A stretch of 64,000 nucleotides of DNA from Ignavibacteria bacterium (GTDB taxonomy: Bacteria; Bacteroidota; Ignavibacteria; Tepidaquicellales; Tepidaquicellaceae): NCBI GenBank assembly GCA_016719565.1, contig JADJYU010000007.1, forward strand, positions 186,001 to 250,000. Direction: 5' to 3'. A program made the position numbers and the translations under genes. Positions 39,242 through 48,089 of this stretch are shown one piece after another; position 1 is the first letter of the stretch, and every line of letters starts with the position of its first letter. The notes under the pieces are model-generated. The model searched no databases. It was not told the DNA's origin and saw only the letters and a list, made by a program, of their open reading frames with translations.

Positions 39242-39522
39242 TTCCGGATATCCATTAATGTTCATCAGTTTAGATGATCCAAAAGTTTTCATCATAAAGT
39301 CAGAAAATTACTTTAACACTCCTGCAAACTTTCTGTTTAGCAGCAATATACTTACCGGCAAATTTAAAGAGATACTCTTCTTTTAGTTTTTAATTCTTCA
39401 TATTTTATTAATTATCATACTTAATTAATCAGATGGAATTTATATTTTATCAGACAAAAACTAATCATATTATTATCGGGACTGACAGTGAAACCTGTGT
39501 ATAAACTTAATATCGTAAATAT

Positions 39523-39981
39523 TTGAGCGCAGCTTACTCCAGAAAGATCAGCATATTAAAAGGAATATCCTGGCGTATAGTTGGAACAATGGACACTATT
39601 CTGCTTGCATGGATTTTTACAGGCAATATGGATTTTGCATTTAAGATAGGGGGGATAGAACTATTCACCAAGATACTGCTCTATTATATACATGAAAGGA
39701 CCTGGAATTTTTATCATATAGGAAAGAAACTAATTTCGGAAAAGGACGGTGTTAAAATATATACGGACAAACACTGGAAGAGCGTGGCAAAGAGCGTAAG
39801 CTGGAGGACGATTGGAACTATAGATACCATTATTATATCTTTTTTCGTAACAGGAAGTGTAAAGACAGCTGCGGAAATCGGATTCACGGAAGTATTTACC
39901 AAAATGCTGCTGTTTTATTTACATGAAAGAATCTGGCTGCGGATAACGGAAAAGATTCCCATCAAACCGGAAATTGTTTAA
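39523..39981 (+). CDS. Tandem DUF2061 membrane protein
   Basis: 152 residues holding two copies of the ~60-residue DUF2061 domain: ISWRIVGTMDTILLAWIFTG ... KILLYYIHERTW and VSWRTIGTIDTIIISFFVTG ... KMLLFYLHERIW. Each has two membrane segments. The family is common in bacteria and often sits near sulfate-assimilation genes; its function is unknown. The start is TTG 39523, as no ATG precedes the first domain. The next gene follows after 11 bases. Confidence 0.85.
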   Translation: MSAAYSRKISILKGISWRIVGTMDTILLAWIFTGNMDFAFKIGGIELFTKILLYYIHERTWNFYHIGKKLISEKDGVKIYTDKHWKSVAKSVSWRTIGTIDTIIISFFVTGSVKTAAEIGFTEVFTKMLLFYLHERIWLRITEKIPIKPEIV

Positions 39982-39992
39982 AACGACAGACA

Positions 39993-40445
39993 TTGAGGAC
40001 ACATACACTCGAAAGGAAAATAATTATAAAAAAACCCGTCAGCGAAGTGTTTGATTTTTTCAGCAGGGCGGAGAATCTTGAAAGGATCACACCATCGTTT
40101 CTTAATTTCAAAATTATCACTCCGCTTCCGATCGAAATTAAAAAGGGAACTATCATTGATTACGTGATCAGACTTAACGGAATTCCAATGAAATGGAAAA
40201 CTGAAATTACTAAATGGGAACCTCCTTTTTTATTTGAAGATACGCAGATCAAAGGTCCTTATAAGATATGGATACATGAGCATAAATTTGAAAGCCTGGG
40301 AGATGAAACGTTAATGACGGATACTGTAAAATATTTGTCCTACGGAGGAATATTCGAATTCATTCCGCATAAACTAATCGTAAAAAATAAAGTTGAAAAA
40401 ATATTCGAATACCGTGAAAAGGTTTTCGGTAATATTTTTAAGTAA
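39993..40445 (+). CDS. SRPBCC (START/Bet v1-like) family protein
   Basis: 150 residues with the ligand-binding SRPBCC pattern: an opening strand (HTLERKIIIKKPVSEVFDFF), AENLERITPSFLNFKI, a W-K-T-E-I-x-x-W-E-P-P segment, and the closing helix (IVKNKVEKIFEYREKVFGNIF). This subgroup is often annotated as cyclase/dehydrase or CDP-paratose-epimerase-like; the substrate is unknown. The start is TTG 39993. It is probably co-transcribed with the flanking genes. Confidence 0.85.
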   Translation: MRTHTLERKIIIKKPVSEVFDFFSRAENLERITPSFLNFKIITPLPIEIKKGTIIDYVIRLNGIPMKWKTEITKWEPPFLFEDTQIKGPYKIWIHEHKFESLGDETLMTDTVKYLSYGGIFEFIPHKLIVKNKVEKIFEYREKVFGNIFK

Positions 40446-40460
40446 ATATAAATATATTCA

Positions 40461-40820
40461 ATGGAAGTAATAAACTTAAACGAAAAATTCGGAAAATTTT
40501 CTGATCACTTCAGTCCGAAGATAATTGCAGAGCTAAACGGTCAGCATGTCAAGCTCGGAAAATTCAAGGGAGAATTTATCTGGCATAAACATGACAATGA
40601 AGACGAAATGTTCATGGTGATCAAAGGGAAATTTTTCATGGATCTTCGCGGCAGTACGATTGAGATAAATGAAGGCGAGATCATTGTTATTCCCAAAGGA
40701 ACCGAGCACAGACCGAGGAGTGTAGAAGAAGTTCATGTGATGCTCTTTGAACCGGCAGGGACACTAAATACCGGTGATGTGAATAATGAATTCACAAAAA
40801 GTAATCCTTTGAAAATATAG
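40461..40820 (+). CDS. Cupin-domain protein
   Basis: 119 residues with the two cupin motifs: G(X)5HXH(X)3-4E as GEFIWHKHDNEDEMFMVIKG, and the second as GEIIVIPKGTEHRPRS, so a metal site (H, H, E, H) is present. Single-domain cupins of this type are small cytosolic enzymes or sensors; the substrate is unknown. It follows the SRPBCC gene by 15 bases. Confidence 0.88.
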   Translation: MEVINLNEKFGKFSDHFSPKIIAELNGQHVKLGKFKGEFIWHKHDNEDEMFMVIKGKFFMDLRGSTIEINEGEIIVIPKGTEHRPRSVEEVHVMLFEPAGTLNTGDVNNEFTKSNPLKI

Positions 40821-40934
40821 ATATCTTCAAAAATTCTTTACGAGGTTCAGAATTAACCGGAAAGTAAAGAACTCCCTCATTAAAAAATTTAATGTGAATT
40901 ATCCGGAAAATTTATTACTGTAAATAATGATTAA

Positions 40935-41123
40935 TTATTTTTTATTGAAATCGGTGTCAGAGTCACGGTAGTTATTTCTTTTCCTCGGAGAAAATTGCGG
41001 TGCGGTGTTGGAAACGCCGAAGTTTTTTCTTGTGGTCTTATCTATTACTTTCTCGATCTCATTAAGTTTATATTTAATATCCTTAATTATTTTTTTAAGA
41101 TTTGCGATCTCAGCTGTTGTCAT
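40935..41123 (-). CDS. Small coiled-coil hypothetical protein
   Basis: 62 residues. Residues 3-30 form a Leu/Ile heptad pattern (IANLKKIIKDIKYKLNEIEKVI) and the rest is polar and basic. It has no relatives recognised here. It is on the opposite strand to its neighbours. The regular amphipathic helix is the main reason for calling it. Confidence 0.4.
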   Translation of the reverse strand: MTTAEIANLKKIIKDIKYKLNEIEKVIDKTTRKNFGVSNTAPQFSPRKRNNYRDSDTDFNKK

Positions 41124-41330
41124 ATTATTTTTAATTTTTATTACTTTAAAAGATAACTTGTTATTATGTCAATTATAACGCATAAATTTATTATACTTTA
41201 AGAGGATCACTGAATTAAAAATTCCCCAAAATATTATATTTAATCACATTCTATATTTTGTGAAAAGATAATCCATAATAATAGAGTTTCTATTTGAACT
41301 TAATAACCCTACACTGTATGAAAATCAAAA

Positions 41331-41585
41331 ATGGAAACTGAACTAAGAGATATATTAACATCGATCGACTCCAAATTCTCAGGCCCCGCTTCCTGCAGAC
41401 TTAATCATATGATCACAGGTAAACTGGAATATGATTATGAAGAGGTTGTAAACTATTTGCTGCATCTCAAAAAATCAGGAAATATTTACGGCAACGGCAA
41501 TACTAAAGAAATTCAAAAGGATGCCGCGGATTTCCTAAGCCAGCTAAGACTTTACTCTAGAAACAAAGTAAGCAAAAATTCTTAG
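41331..41585 (+). CDS. Hypothetical small protein
   Basis: 84 residues, predicted soluble and helical (EEVVNYLLHLKKSG, DAADFLSQLRLY), with one cysteine in GPASCRLNHMITGKLEYDYEE. No family was recognised. It lies alone between a minus-strand small gene and a large secreted protein. Confidence 0.5.
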   Translation: METELRDILTSIDSKFSGPASCRLNHMITGKLEYDYEEVVNYLLHLKKSGNIYGNGNTKEIQKDAADFLSQLRLYSRNKVSKNS

Positions 41586-41784
41586 GTAAATACGGAGCTG
41601 AATTCTCCTATATTCAAACTTAAGTGTCATTTCAAATACTTTTATATTAAAAATATTCTCGTGATAAGGAGAAGTCTTTTTGTGATTTCCCGGCTGCAAA
41701 TACTTATGAATTTGTTCAGATAGTATTAATTAATATATTAATAAAAATTTTGTAATTATCCTGTTTCTGAATATACTCACTGCC

Positions 41785-43977
41785 ATGAAAAAATATTTTA
41801 CTTCCGCTGTATTACTTCTTTTATTTTCATTTAATTTAAGTTCAGTCACAATAGCCGGCTGGCAGGTAATTCCTACCAACAGTACTGCTTATCTGACAGC
41901 TGTATTTTTTATTGACTCAATGACCGGATACATCGGCGGTATCAACGGATTTTTATCAAAGACAACTGACGGCGGAGTGAGCTGGACTGTTCAGGATCCT
42001 ATATTTGCATCACCTTTTGTTCGTGATCTGACTTTTATAAATGCAAACACCGGTTATCTGTGCGGAGACAATGGATTCATTAGAAAGACCACAAACGGCG
42101 GTAACAACTGGATTCCGCTAACAACAAACACAAGCGGAGGAATTTACGGGATAGATGCAACAGATGAACTTAATGTTTATGCGGTTGTAACTGACGGCAC
42201 AATTCTCAGATCTGTAAACGGCGGCGCTTCATTTACAAGCGTAAGCGTATCTCCAAATCAGCTGCTTACAATTGATTTCAGTTCAAGAGACACAGGTTAT
42301 GCTGCAGGTCAGGGCGGTGTCGTTTATAAAACAACTGATGCAGGATTATCCTGGACCTTTATGAATGCATCTACTATAAATAATTTCTGGGATATTTGCG
42401 CACTTAATAATAATGATCTTTACCTTGCAGCATATTACGGAACGTTAAGAAATTCATCTGACGGCGGCAGATCTTTCAAAAGCTCATACGGGAGTAATAA
42501 TCTTTTTGAAGATATTCAGATGACAAATAAAATGATCGGTTACACCTGCGGACTGAACGGTGTATTAAATAAAACAACAAACGGCGGATTAACATGGGTT
42601 GCGCAAAACTCAAACACAACTGAATCACTGAATGAAATTTATTTTCTTGATGCGAAGACCGGATATGTCGTAGGTACAAACGGACTGCTTTTAAAAACAA
42701 CAGACGGCGGTGATAATTTCAGCTTAGCTGTAATAAGTCCTAATAACAGGGAAGTATTTACATCAGGTTCGTCAATTCCTGTCAAATGGTCATCTGCATT
42801 TTCCGGTAATGTGAAAATTGAATACTCTTTAAATAACGGAGTAGTATGGAATGTAATTCAGAATTCCATTCAGACGGATTTATTTGAATATCAATGGACC
42901 GTTCCACCCGGTAATTCTAATCAGTGCAAAGTAAGGATAACGTCCGTTGAAAATCCCTCTTTTTCCGATGTAAGCGACGGTAATTTTAATATCGTAATTT
43001 CCAATCCTTTTTATAATGTCCCTGAGTTAGTTTATTACAAATTCAATAACGGAATAAACACAACACCGAATTACGCAGTGCCGGGAGAAGTGTACGGGGA
43101 CGCACGCATTTCAGGAATGACGCTGCAAAACGGAGGACTGGCTGACAGCAGTCTTACAGGCGGTGGAGAGAGCGGCGCTACACATTATGTTTCGACTGAC
43201 TGGGCGACATATCTGCCCGGAAGCGGCTGGACCATAGGGTTCTGGGTTAGTAATATCTCTCTCGGTGTCGATCCGAACAATGCGGTCTATTTATTCAGCG
43301 ATATCACGGCAAATAACGTAAGATGTTATTACGGCGGAGCATTAGGACTAACGGGCGTTGATACTGCCATCATGTTCAGAAGCACCGGAATGGAAAATGT
43401 CAGAATTCCAGTTGTACGCGGAAGGAATTATTATATTCATATAGTTTATGAAGCATCACCGTCAGTGATCAAAGTATATGTGAACGGCATGCTTACGCAG
43501 AATATTCCGCATAATCCTTTCAGTATAATTGGTAACGGTCCTTTTTTAATCGGAGCTCTTGCTACTTTCTATTCCTCACTTTCACAGAATATGAGGTTTG
43601 ATGAATTCAGAGTTTATGACAGATCACTTGCGCAGCAGGAAATTACCGCGACATGGAATGTTACTTTTCCTTCGGTAATTACCGGCGTTCAGCAGCAGAA
43701 TAATTCCGTTCCTTCGGAATTTGTTTTGTATGATAATTTTCCAAATCCGTTTAATCCTGTTACTACAATCCGTTATTCAGTAAGCGAAAGTAAATATGTC
43801 AGTTTAAAAGTGTTTGATATGTTAGGAAGGGAAGCAGCTGATCTTGTAAATGAAAAACAAAATCCCGGAACATATGAAATTAGATTTGACGGAAGTAATC
43901 TTTCAAGCGGAGTTTATTTTTATGAGTTGAGATCCGGCGGATTTGTGTCTCAAAAGAGAATGGTACTTATAAAATAA
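41785..43977 (+). CDS. T9SS-exported YCF48 propeller with LamG-like domain
   Basis: A 730-residue exported protein. The signal peptide runs to about residue 24. YCF48/BNR blades span about 25-315 (KTTDGGVSW, KTTNGGNNW, KTTDAGLSW, KTTNGGLTW, KTTDGGDNF) with intervening N-T-G-Y motifs. An Ig-like strand set follows (about 320-405), then a concanavalin A/LamG-type domain about 415-620 (YYKFNNGINTTPN, HYVSTDWATYLPGSGWTIGFW, MRFDEFRVYDRSLAQQEI). The T9SS tail starts FVLYDNFPNPFNPVTT and ends SQKRMVLIK. Adhesion or glycan binding is likely. Confidence 0.88.
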   Translation: MKKYFTSAVLLLLFSFNLSSVTIAGWQVIPTNSTAYLTAVFFIDSMTGYIGGINGFLSKTTDGGVSWTVQDPIFASPFVRDLTFINANTGYLCGDNGFIRKTTNGGNNWIPLTTNTSGGIYGIDATDELNVYAVVTDGTILRSVNGGASFTSVSVSPNQLLTIDFSSRDTGYAAGQGGVVYKTTDAGLSWTFMNASTINNFWDICALNNNDLYLAAYYGTLRNSSDGGRSFKSSYGSNNLFEDIQMTNKMIGYTCGLNGVLNKTTNGGLTWVAQNSNTTESLNEIYFLDAKTGYVVGTNGLLLKTTDGGDNFSLAVISPNNREVFTSGSSIPVKWSSAFSGNVKIEYSLNNGVVWNVIQNSIQTDLFEYQWTVPPGNSNQCKVRITSVENPSFSDVSDGNFNIVISNPFYNVPELVYYKFNNGINTTPNYAVPGEVYGDARISGMTLQNGGLADSSLTGGGESGATHYVSTDWATYLPGSGWTIGFWVSNISLGVDPNNAVYLFSDITANNVRCYYGGALGLTGVDTAIMFRSTGMENVRIPVVRGRNYYIHIVYEASPSVIKVYVNGMLTQNIPHNPFSIIGNGPFLIGALATFYSSLSQNMRFDEFRVYDRSLAQQEITATWNVTFPSVITGVQQQNNSVPSEFVLYDNFPNPFNPVTTIRYSVSESKYVSLKVFDMLGREAADLVNEKQNPGTYEIRFDGSNLSSGVYFYELRSGGFVSQKRMVLIK

Positions 43978-44344
43978 GTGACTTTGCTTCATAAAAGAAA
44001 AAATAAAAAAAAAAAGTTTAAAACGAAATTGGACATAGTTATATAGTAATCCTGATAATAATGTAAAAAGCAGGGCGGGGCTGGGTTTTACAATACTACC
44101 GGAATTCAATTGTAAAGTTATTTATTTAAAATCGTTACCTTCAGGAATACTAATTCATTGAATCCGGATTTAATTAAATAGCTTGCATCCAAAAAACATA
44201 TACCATTCAAAATTACAATGAAGTCTTAATTGGGCGCCGATTGTTCATCCATTTCATACCGAGAGAAGCTTAGTGTTTTCATTTAAAAATATTTTCAATC
44301 CCAGAGTTACATCCAAAACGTTTAAACTTGAATTTGAACTCCAA
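43978..44344. other. Intergenic region before the ars-like operon
   Basis: About 370 bases between the secreted propeller gene and the operator of the arsR-like gene. No gene, tRNA or repeat was recognised. A T-rich terminator with a clear stem is not evident after 43977. Confidence 0.4.
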
Positions 44345-44364
44345 TGTTCGTAAATTAACGAACA
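44345..44364. promoter_or_regulatory. Probable ArsR-family operator
   Basis: TGTTCGT and ACGAACA form a perfect 7-bp dyad separated by AAATTA, ending 15 bases before the ATG of the ArsR-like gene. This arrangement is usual for autoregulating ArsR/SmtB repressors. Related bases recur before the second gene of the operon. Confidence 0.7.
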
Positions 44365-44379
44365 ACAAAAAGGTAAAAT

Positions 44380-44685
44380 ATGATTATCACTTTAAAATCT
44401 GACTATTTTACTAAGGAACATAAGCAAAGCGTACGATTTGCAATAGATTCCGGTCACCCGGTTAAAACTTATATTCTGCAGCTGTTTAATTCACCATCCT
44501 GCTGCTTTCATAGTAATATCTCTTCAGTACTTACAATAGCAAAATCCACTTTATCACAACATCTTTTTGAACTCAAAGCGGCCGGATTAATTCAGAGAGA
44601 TATTACTCCGCCTGCAGTGAAGTATTGCATTGAACATAAAGACAGGGATCCGGCAAAAAGTTTAATGAACAAATTACTAATCTAA
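44380..44685 (+). CDS. ArsR/SmtB-family repressor
   Basis: 101 residues, the usual size for a winged-helix ArsR-type metal or arsenite-responsive repressor. The recognition segment IAKSTLSQHLFELKAAGLIQ spans about residues 53-72, and the wing lies around DITPPAVKYCIEH. Candidate ligand residues are C41, C42 and H44 in SPSCCFHSN, with C83 and H86 near the C-terminus. The placing of the cysteines before the recognition helix resembles some As/Sb sensors, but the inducer cannot be read from sequence. It heads an operon of redox and export genes and has an operator-like dyad upstream. Confidence 0.85.
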   Translation: MIITLKSDYFTKEHKQSVRFAIDSGHPVKTYILQLFNSPSCCFHSNISSVLTIAKSTLSQHLFELKAAGLIQRDITPPAVKYCIEHKDRDPAKSLMNKLLI

Positions 44686-44703
44686 AAAATTTTTAATCAA
44701 GGT

Positions 44704-44728
44704 GTTCGTAGTTTTACGATTACCGAAT
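44704..44728. promoter_or_regulatory. Second operator-like dyad within the ars-like operon
   Basis: TCGTA-GTTT-TACGA (44706-44719) is nested in an imperfect TTCG...CGAA dyad. It shares the GTTCGTA half-site with the perfect dyad at 44345-44364. It lies 20 bases before the small thioredoxin gene and may be a secondary ArsR site or internal promoter region. Confidence 0.45.
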
Positions 44729-44747
44729 AACTAAATACAAACATATT

Positions 44748-44984
44748 ATGAAACAGATAAAAATATTGGGGACTGGCTGCTCAAAGTGCAAATCTACCTA
44801 TAACAATGTAATCGAAGCATTGAAATTATCAGACATTCAGGCAGATGTGATAAAAATTGAAGACATTGAGGAAATAATGAAATACAATATACTGACAACT
44901 CCGGTATTAATGATAGATGAAGAGATCAAAGTAAAAGGCAGGGTTCCTGAAATTAATGAAATAAAACAATTATTAACTGTATAA
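44748..44984 (+). CDS. Small redox-active thioredoxin-like protein
   Basis: 78 residues of the TM0996/MTH895 type (redox-active disulfide protein 2): strand MKQIKILGTGC, active site C10-S-K-C13, helix NVIEALKLS, cis-Pro region TTPVLMIDEEIKVKGR. These very small thioredoxin folds frequently accompany ArsP/DUF318 permeases, where they probably provide electrons or bind the metalloid. It is the second gene of the operon. Confidence 0.9.
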   Translation: MKQIKILGTGCSKCKSTYNNVIEALKLSDIQADVIKIEDIEEIMKYNILTTPVLMIDEEIKVKGRVPEINEIKQLLTV

Positions 44985-45079
44985 AAATATTAAAGTGAAG
45001 ATCAAACTTTAATAAAAATTTGAACACTAATACTCCAGAGCGGGTAAAGATGGAGCATTAATTAACATTAGCAGATCTT

Positions 45080-46054
45080 ATGTTTGACTGGGTAGAAAAC
45101 TTTGCCGGCTGGCTTGTATATTCTGTTTTCCGGATAGCTGAGGGGAGCAAAGCAGGTGATGCGCTTAATTTTTTCATATATGATACAATTAAAATTTTAA
45201 TTTTATTGTTCATCATCACTTCGGTAATGGGAGCTGTAAACTCATATTTTCCGGTTGACAAAGTTCGTAATTTTCTGTCCAGAAACAAACTTTTCGGATT
45301 GGAATATTTTTTTGCATCATTATTTGGTGCCGTTACGCCTTTTTGTTCCTGCAGTTCTGTGCCGTTATTTATCGGATTTGTAAAAGGCGGAATACCGCTG
45401 GGCGTCACTTTTGCTTTTCTGATAACTTCGCCGCTAGTAAATGAAGTTGCTGTCGCCATGTTTATTGGTATGTTTGGATTGAAAGCTACTTTAATTTATG
45501 TTGTAAGCGGAATATTGCTTGGTATGACAGGCGGGATTATTTTAAGTAAACTGAAATTGGAAAAATACTTGTCACCATGGGTACAAAATATTTTATCTCA
45601 GGCTGAAAAGGAAGGAGATTTAAAAGAAGACAAGAAAACTTTTTTACAGAGACTGCCTGAAATATTCAAAGAAGCATTTGGAATAATTAAAAGTGTGTTT
45701 TGGTACATTATCATAGGAATTGGAATAGGAGCTTTGATGCACGGATTTATTCCGACAGGATTTTTTGAAGAGTACATAAGCAAAGACAATCCTCTGGCAG
45801 TTCCATTGGCAGTAATTTTAGGCGTACCAATGTACAGCAATGCAGCAGGAGTAATACCGATCATTCAGGTATTTGTTCAGAAAGGAATTCCAATAGGAAC
45901 AGCCATTGCTTTTATGATGGCTGTGGTAGGATTATCAATCCCTGAAGCTACGCTGCTGAAAAAAGTAATGACCTGGAAACTGGTAGCTATCTTTTTTTCG
46001 GTGATTACTGTCAGTATAATTATCTCCGGATACTTGTTTAATATAATCCTATAG
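45080..46054 (+). CDS. ArsP/DUF318-type permease
   Basis: 324 residues with eight or more membrane segments and the family hallmark TPFCSCSSVPLFIGF (C89, C91), followed by SPLVNEVAVAM; the second half has GVPMYSNAAGVIPII. Permeases of this family export organoarsenicals (ArsP) or serve as general metalloid and copper/zinc efflux proteins. A charged cytosolic loop lies around residues 175-200 (SQAEKEGDLKEDKKTF). Substrate is inferred from the ars-like context. Confidence 0.88.
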   Translation: MFDWVENFAGWLVYSVFRIAEGSKAGDALNFFIYDTIKILILLFIITSVMGAVNSYFPVDKVRNFLSRNKLFGLEYFFASLFGAVTPFCSCSSVPLFIGFVKGGIPLGVTFAFLITSPLVNEVAVAMFIGMFGLKATLIYVVSGILLGMTGGIILSKLKLEKYLSPWVQNILSQAEKEGDLKEDKKTFLQRLPEIFKEAFGIIKSVFWYIIIGIGIGALMHGFIPTGFFEEYISKDNPLAVPLAVILGVPMYSNAAGVIPIIQVFVQKGIPIGTAIAFMMAVVGLSIPEATLLKKVMTWKLVAIFFSVITVSIIISGYLFNIIL

Positions 46055-46167
46055 ATAACAATGAGTAAAAAATTTTTTCATACAGATAACAATATTTATC
46101 AGATTATAATATGTTTTAACTATATGAATGGAAAGAATGACATCTGTTAATTTCAAAAATAAAAGTA

Positions 46168-46611
46168 ATGAAAACAAATATTTCTAAAATCAATTCGAAG
46201 AAAATAATAATCATATCATCTTTAATTGTAATACTGATTATTTTAATAAGTGTATTTAGTCTCAGGAATACTGAAACACAAAGTAAAACAAATTCGGAAA
46301 AACCCGCCGTTACAAATTCTGAAATAAAATATAAAGTAACTTTCATAGAATTAGGATCAGTTCGCTGTATCCCTTGTCAGAAGATGCAGCCTGTTATGAA
46401 ATCAGTTGAAGAAAATTACGGAGATCAGGTCAAAGTAATATTTTATGATGTATGGACTCCAAAAGGAAAAGAAGACGCTAAGCAATTTGATTTTGAAGGG
46501 ATCCCGACTCAGATATTTTTAGATGAAAACTATAAGGAATATTTCAGGCATGTTGGTTTTTTCCCTGAAGATGAATTAGTAAAGATACTTAAACAAAAAG
46601 GTGTTATTTAA
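46168..46611 (+). CDS. Membrane-anchored thioredoxin-like protein
   Basis: 147 residues. An N-terminal anchor (IIIISSLIVILIILISVFSL, residues 13-32) is followed by a periplasmic thioredoxin domain with active site C67-I-P-C70 and cis-Pro in FEGIPTQIF. The order with the next two genes matches loci annotated arsEFG, where a thioredoxin-like subunit accompanies ArsF and ArsG; this gene would occupy the first position. Role inferred: electron transfer in reduction of nitro- or arsenic compounds on the outer face of the membrane. Confidence 0.85.
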   Translation: MKTNISKINSKKIIIISSLIVILIILISVFSLRNTETQSKTNSEKPAVTNSEIKYKVTFIELGSVRCIPCQKMQPVMKSVEENYGDQVKVIFYDVWTPKGKEDAKQFDFEGIPTQIFLDENYKEYFRHVGFFPEDELVKILKQKGVI

Positions 46612-46633
46612 AATATTATAAATCTCAAATATT

Positions 46634-47035
46634 ATGAACAGAAAATATTTATACTTCAGTTTATTCATGGCATTAGTTTTTAGTTCCTGTCAGAACAAAG
46701 CTCAGGATATGAATGGTCAGGCTAATGTTTCTGAATTTAAGTTGAAGCAAAATTTAGAAGTTATTCAGTTCCACTCAGAACACAGATGTCAGACTTGCCT
46801 GGAAATTGGAGCTATGACAAAAGAAGCAATACTGCCTTACGGAGGAATTCCATTCAGACTCATTAATGTAGATGACAGTAATAATAAGACTATATCATAT
46901 GAATTTAGAACAGCCGGCACATCTTTGTTCATCTATGATCCGGTACAGAATAAAAAACTGGACCTGACAGATTTTGCTTTCCTGAACGCTTCAGACAAAG
47001 AAAAATTTATAAAAAGGGCTGCAAAAGGAAATTGA
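46634..47035 (+). CDS. arsF: ArsF-family redox lipoprotein
   Basis: 133 residues with a lipoprotein signal (FMALVFSSC, lipidated C19) and a thioredoxin-like domain whose active site is C52-Q-T-C55 after the strand LEVIQFHSEH. The H-R-C-x-T-C-x-x-(I/V) pattern is that of the ArsF family, annotated as a nitrophenyl-compound nitroreductase subunit in arsEFG loci. It lies 22 bases after the membrane thioredoxin and 55 before the ArsG-like permease. The symbol is given by family resemblance and context. Confidence 0.78.
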   Translation: MNRKYLYFSLFMALVFSSCQNKAQDMNGQANVSEFKLKQNLEVIQFHSEHRCQTCLEIGAMTKEAILPYGGIPFRLINVDDSNNKTISYEFRTAGTSLFIYDPVQNKKLDLTDFAFLNASDKEKFIKRAAKGN

Positions 47036-47090
47036 TAATTTTTAAATGAATATTACGAAGCAATCCGTGTAAAAACTTTATTCGAACTCA

Positions 47091-47798
47091 ATGGAATGGT
47101 TAAACGAACTGGCGCAAAACAAAGATATACCATTACTGGCTGCTTTCGCTTTGGGTTTGCTTACAGCTGTAAGTCCGTGCCCTTTGGCAACTAATATTAC
47201 TGCAACCGCCTATATTGCTAAAACAATAAACAGCCGGAGAAAAGTCTTGCTAAGCGGCATATTATATACTTTAGGCAGAATGTTTTCTTATACAATGATC
47301 GGAGCTGTTATTTATTTTGGTATCAGCAAGTTTGAGATTGCCAGAATCTTTCAGGGTAACGGTGAAAAGTTCATTGGACCGGTAATGATCATCATCGGTT
47401 TGATAATGCTGGATGTCATTAAGTTAAATTTTATTTCCGGAGGAAAATTGACGGATAAACTTTCCGATAAATTTAAAACAAAAGGTTTGTCAGGTTCTTT
47501 TTTACTGGGGGCATTGTTTGCGCTGGCTTTTTGTCCGTACAGCGGAGCATTATTCTTTGCAGTGTTAATTCCCATGACACTTTCAGCCGGCGCAGGACTG
47601 GCTTTGCCTGTAGTATTTTCAATCGGCACCGGACTGCCGGTTATTCTTTTTTCATTTGTCATTGCTTACAGTGCGGGAAAACTCGGAGTATATTTTAAAG
47701 CCATTACTAAAATTGAAAAAGTGATGCGAATACTGGCAGGTGTTACTTTTATATTAACAGGATTATATTACTTAAACATTTATTTAAAGGTAGTATAA
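47091..47798 (+). CDS. arsG: ArsG/CcdA-type permease
   Basis: 235 residues with six membrane segments and the DsbD/CcdA-core arrangement: C30 in AVSPCPLATNITA and C148 in ALAFCPYSGALFF, one per three-helix half. This redox transmembrane pair normally passes electrons from cytosolic thioredoxin to periplasmic thiol proteins; the ArsG branch is annotated as an aromatic-arsenical efflux permease. With two periplasmic C-x-x-C proteins encoded just upstream, electron relay is at least as likely as transport. Last gene of the operon; a T-rich stretch follows. Confidence 0.82.
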   Translation: MEWLNELAQNKDIPLLAAFALGLLTAVSPCPLATNITATAYIAKTINSRRKVLLSGILYTLGRMFSYTMIGAVIYFGISKFEIARIFQGNGEKFIGPVMIIIGLIMLDVIKLNFISGGKLTDKLSDKFKTKGLSGSFLLGALFALAFCPYSGALFFAVLIPMTLSAGAGLALPVVFSIGTGLPVILFSFVIAYSAGKLGVYFKAITKIEKVMRILAGVTFILTGLYYLNIYLKVV

Positions 47799-47902
47799 GT
47801 TAACTTATTTCATTTTTTTTTTTTTGTTTTTAATTATTTTTTTAAAATCTTTTTGTTATTTTTACCGGCAAATCCGAAATTTAAATTACATAGTTAAATA
47901 AT

Positions 47903-47940
47903 AAAAAACCCTCTAAGTGAATTATTCTTAAAGGGTTTTA
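47903..47940. terminator. Bidirectional terminator after tRNA-Thr
   Basis: AAAACCC(T)TTAAG pairs with CTTA(G)AGGGTTTT around a nine-base loop, with A and T runs at the two ends. It serves the minus-strand tRNA, starting 7 bases from its 3' end, and may also stop the plus-strand operon. Confidence 0.8.
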
Positions 47941-47947
47941 TCTTTTG

Positions 47948-48020
47948 AGCTGGCAGAGGGACTTGAACCCCCGACCTGCTGATTACAAATCAGCTGCTCT
48001 ACCAACTGAGCTATGCCAGC
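47948..48020 (-). tRNA. tRNA-Thr (anticodon TGT)
   Basis: Read on the minus strand: acceptor arms GCTGGCA and TGCCAGC, D-arm AGCTCAGTTGGTAGAGC, anticodon stem GCTGA/TCAGC around loop TTTGTAA (anticodon TGT, threonine ACA), and T-loop GGTTCAAGTCC. The standard cloverleaf is complete. The CCA end is not encoded. The base after the acceptor arm is T. Confidence 0.97.
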
Positions 48021-48089
48021 AAATTTTTTCAGGCGAATGCAATATATGTCTAATATATATTTCTTTCAATTCAGTTTAATGATTCAGCG

